Position numbers and translations under genes: made by a program
NCBI GenBank assembly: GCA_964244695.1
Contig: CAXTJZ010000185.1
Location: 1-7,992, forward strand
Direction: 5' to 3'
From: BOG-908 sp964244695
Lineage (GTDB): Bacteria; Pseudomonadota; Alphaproteobacteria; Acetobacterales; Acetobacteraceae
Length of the DNA stretch: 7,992 nt
Shown: positions 6,207 to 7,992 of the stretch, piece after piece
Numbering within the stretch: the first letter of the stretch is position 1
How the letters are laid out: every line of letters starts with the position of its first letter
The notes under the pieces: model-generated
Databases searched by the model: none
What the model saw: only the letters and a program-made list of their open reading frames with translations
Told to the model about the DNA's origin: nothing

Positions 6207-6214
6207 AATCACGC

Positions 6215-7930
6215 ATGCGCGCAGGACTCGTCACCCACCGCCTAAAATGGACCATCCTTGCCGCCACCGCTTTGGCCGGCAGCCAGGCCCATGCCCAAAT
6301 CAGCCAGACGCAGCTGGACGCGGTGCAGAAGCAGATCCAGGTGCTGAAGGCAGAGTTGCGCCGGGTGAAGCAGCAGAACGAGCAGAGCGCGGAGCGGCTG
6401 CGCGCGGCGCGCCAGGTGCCAGCGACACCGCCGGCCAGCCAGCCCGCCCCGGTGGTGCCGCAAATTCCGGCCGGCTATGCGCTGCTGCCCGCCGCCCCCG
6501 GCGCACCGCCGGGCGCTCTCGTGCTGACAAAGGTCGAGACGCCGAAACCGGCCAAGCAGGGCACGTTCCAGGTCGGCGCCGTCACCATCCAGCTCGGTGG
6601 CTACCTCACCGGCGACTCGGTCTACCGCACACGCAACGACGTGGACGACATCCAGTCCAACTTCACCACTGGCATCCCGCTGGCGAACAGCCCGCTTCAC
6701 CGGGAGGGCGAGCTTGTGTTCAGCGCACGCACGAGCCGGATCACCGGCCTTGTCGCCGCTGACCCCGATGAGGTCACTAACCTGCGCGCCTATCTCGCGC
6801 TGGACTTCCAGGGCGCGGCGCCCACCGCGAACCAGAACGAAAGCAGCAGCTACAACCCGCGCTTACGCGAAGGCTGGGTCGCTTATCATCGCAGTGACTG
6901 GGGTTTCGAGGTACTCGCAGGCCAAGCCTGGTCCTTGCTCACGATGAACCGGGTAGGCACGGACCCGCTCAACGTGAACCCGCCGCAGACGATCGACCCC
7001 AACTACGTGCCCGGCTTCACCTACGCGCGCCAGGCGCAGATACGCCTGACGAAAGGCTTCCTGAACAACCAATACCGCCTGGCGCTTTCGGTGGAGAACC
7101 CGGAGACCACGTACGGCGGCACCACGCCCGTCGTGCCCGGCAGCACCATAAATATCAACAACCCCGGCACCGGCGTGGACGGCAACACCACGGTGTCCTC
7201 GGTCGCGGCCAACCCGACCAGCACCACCAACGGATCGCCGCTGTATTCCAACAACTTCGCGCCCGACGTCATCATCAAGGGCACCGCCGATTACGACCGG
7301 GCGCACCTCGAGGCGTTCGGCATCGGCCGCGTGTTCAACGACCGGGTCAGCCAACTCGGCACAGGCCAGAACAACACCCAGGTCGGCGGCGGCGGCGGCG
7401 CGGCGGCGTTGATAAAAATCATACCGAAGCTGCTCGACTTCCAGGTCAGCGGGCTGGCCGGCCGCGCCATCAGCCGCTACGACCCGACACAGCTTCCCGA
7501 CTCGACCCTCACCGCGACCGGCCGCCCGAACCCCCTGCCCGGCTGGGAAGCTTTGGTCGGCCTCATCGGCCATCCGGTGCCGCAGATGGACCTCTACGCC
7601 TATCTCGGCACCGACCAAGTCTCGGCGCGCTACTCGGACGCGGTGAGCAAAGGCAAGCTGACCGCCTACGGCTACGGCAACCCGCTCTACGACAACGCGG
7701 GCTGCAGCATCGAGGACTCACCGGCCGCCACCTGCGTCGGCAACACGTCCGGCGTTGTACAGGGCACGGCGGGCGCCTGGTACAGACTGGTGCATGGTGA
7801 TTACGGAACGGTGCAGGTGGGCACGCAATATTCTTACACGAGGCGCTACATCTTCCAGGGGATCGGGCCTACGCCCAAGACGGATAGCAACATGGTATTT
7901 TTTAGCTTTCGGTATTTTCCGTTTCAGTGA
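6215..7930 (+). CDS. Outer-membrane porin with N-terminal coiled coil (porin 2)
   Basis: 571-residue paralogue of porin 1, similar along the whole length; by eye about half or more of positions are identical. A signal peptide is cut near AHA27|Q28. A coiled coil (34-66, LDAVQKQIQVLKAELRRVKQQ), a linker with PQIPAGYALLP, and a barrel from about TFQVGAVTIQLGGYL follow. Blocks shared with porin 1 include NPGTGVDGNTTV, YSNNFAPDVI, GRVFNDR, SQLGTGQNNTQ, GTQYSYTRRY and NMVFFSFR. A Cys497/Cys507 pair matches the pair in porin 1. The C-terminus is YFPFQ, again with one residue after the final Phe. ATG 6215 is preferred over ATG 6170 on ribosome binding site and signal peptide grounds. No Pho-box-like repeat is seen upstream, so its control probably differs from that of porin 1. 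Substrate unknown. Confidence 0.9.
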   Translation: MRAGLVTHRLKWTILAATALAGSQAHAQISQTQLDAVQKQIQVLKAELRRVKQQNEQSAERLRAARQVPATPPASQPAPVVPQIPAGYALLPAAPGAPPGALVLTKVETPKPAKQGTFQVGAVTIQLGGYLTGDSVYRTRNDVDDIQSNFTTGIPLANSPLHREGELVFSARTSRITGLVAADPDEVTNLRAYLALDFQGAAPTANQNESSSYNPRLREGWVAYHRSDWGFEVLAGQAWSLLTMNRVGTDPLNVNPPQTIDPNYVPGFTYARQAQIRLTKGFLNNQYRLALSVENPETTYGGTTPVVPGSTININNPGTGVDGNTTVSSVAANPTSTTNGSPLYSNNFAPDVIIKGTADYDRAHLEAFGIGRVFNDRVSQLGTGQNNTQVGGGGGAAALIKIIPKLLDFQVSGLAGRAISRYDPTQLPDSTLTATGRPNPLPGWEALVGLIGHPVPQMDLYAYLGTDQVSARYSDAVSKGKLTAYGYGNPLYDNAGCSIEDSPAATCVGNTSGVVQGTAGAWYRLVHGDYGTVQVGTQYSYTRRYIFQGIGPTPKTDSNMVFFSFRYFPFQ

Positions 7931-7931
7931 T

Positions 7932-7992
7932 GAAGGAAGGCCTTCTTTTTTGAAAAAAGAAGCAAAAAACTTTTGACTCCGCTGTCGCGGAC
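7932..7992 (+). repeat. A/T-tract palindromic repeat, copy 4 (left arm, cut by window end)
   Basis: The 61 visible bases match 5952-6013 of copy 3 with one substitution (near the start) and one missing A in the A-tract. It begins one base after the porin 2 stop codon and runs through CCGCTGTCGCGGAC to the window end, so the loop and second arm, if present, lie outside. Confidence 0.9.

Noticed and set aside
6170..6214. ATG 6170 as the porin 2 start
   Set aside because: No good ribosome binding site precedes it, and it would add 15 residues before a normal signal peptide that begins at 6215.
6054..6245. Small plus-strand open frame starting in the palindromic repeat
   Set aside because: Its N-terminus is encoded by the repeat arm, it has no ribosome binding site, and it overlaps the porin 2 start.
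6863..7618. 251-codon open frame on the minus strand across porin 2
   Set aside because: Same kind of antisense shadow; it mirrors the one opposite porin 1 and shows no family features.

Overview
The window is GC-rich DNA with strong alphaproteobacterial codon use and Gram-negative envelope genes. The style of the porins, the glk gene and the A/T-tract palindromic repeats suggests an acetic acid bacterium (Acetobacteraceae, perhaps near Komagataeibacter or Gluconacetobacter). That assignment is from recognition only; the genus cannot be fixed from this sequence. I see no rRNA, tRNA, CRISPR array, transposase or integrase.

Layout. Positions 1-977 (minus) hold the N-terminal part of an RND efflux pump inner-membrane subunit that runs off the left edge and starts with TTG. 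A divergent intergenic region follows (978-1226). It carries a perfect TATAAT on the minus strand and a well-formed Pho-box-like direct repeat (1140-1157) in front of porin 1 (1227-2978, plus). Porin 1 ends at a clear hairpin terminator (3004-3028). Next come a half copy of a palindromic repeat and a small lipoprotein of unknown function (3208-3705, plus). A small secreted OmpA-like protein (3831-4247, minus) converges on the lipoprotein. It is divergent from a two-gene operon of glucokinase (glk, 4392-5360) and a LolA-type lipoprotein carrier (5357-5950), whose ends overlap by ATGA. Porin 2 (6215-7930), a clear paralogue of porin 1, closes the window.

Most of the genes concern the envelope: an efflux pump, two coiled-coil porins, two lipoproteins (one LolA-like) and an OmpA-like periplasmic protein. 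Glucokinase is the only cytoplasmic enzyme. One reading is solute entry through the porins, glucose phosphorylation by Glk, and envelope maintenance by the LolA-like protein, but no shared pathway is shown by the sequence.

The strongest non-coding signal is a family of A/T-tract palindromes in four places (3057-3118, 3719-3830, 5951-6087 and 7932 to the window end), at the 3' side of nearly every transcription unit. Two copies start at or one base after a stop codon. I found no wholly new multi-gene system. The points most worth checking are the repeat family, the Pho-box candidate in front of porin 1, and the lipobox on the LolA-like protein.
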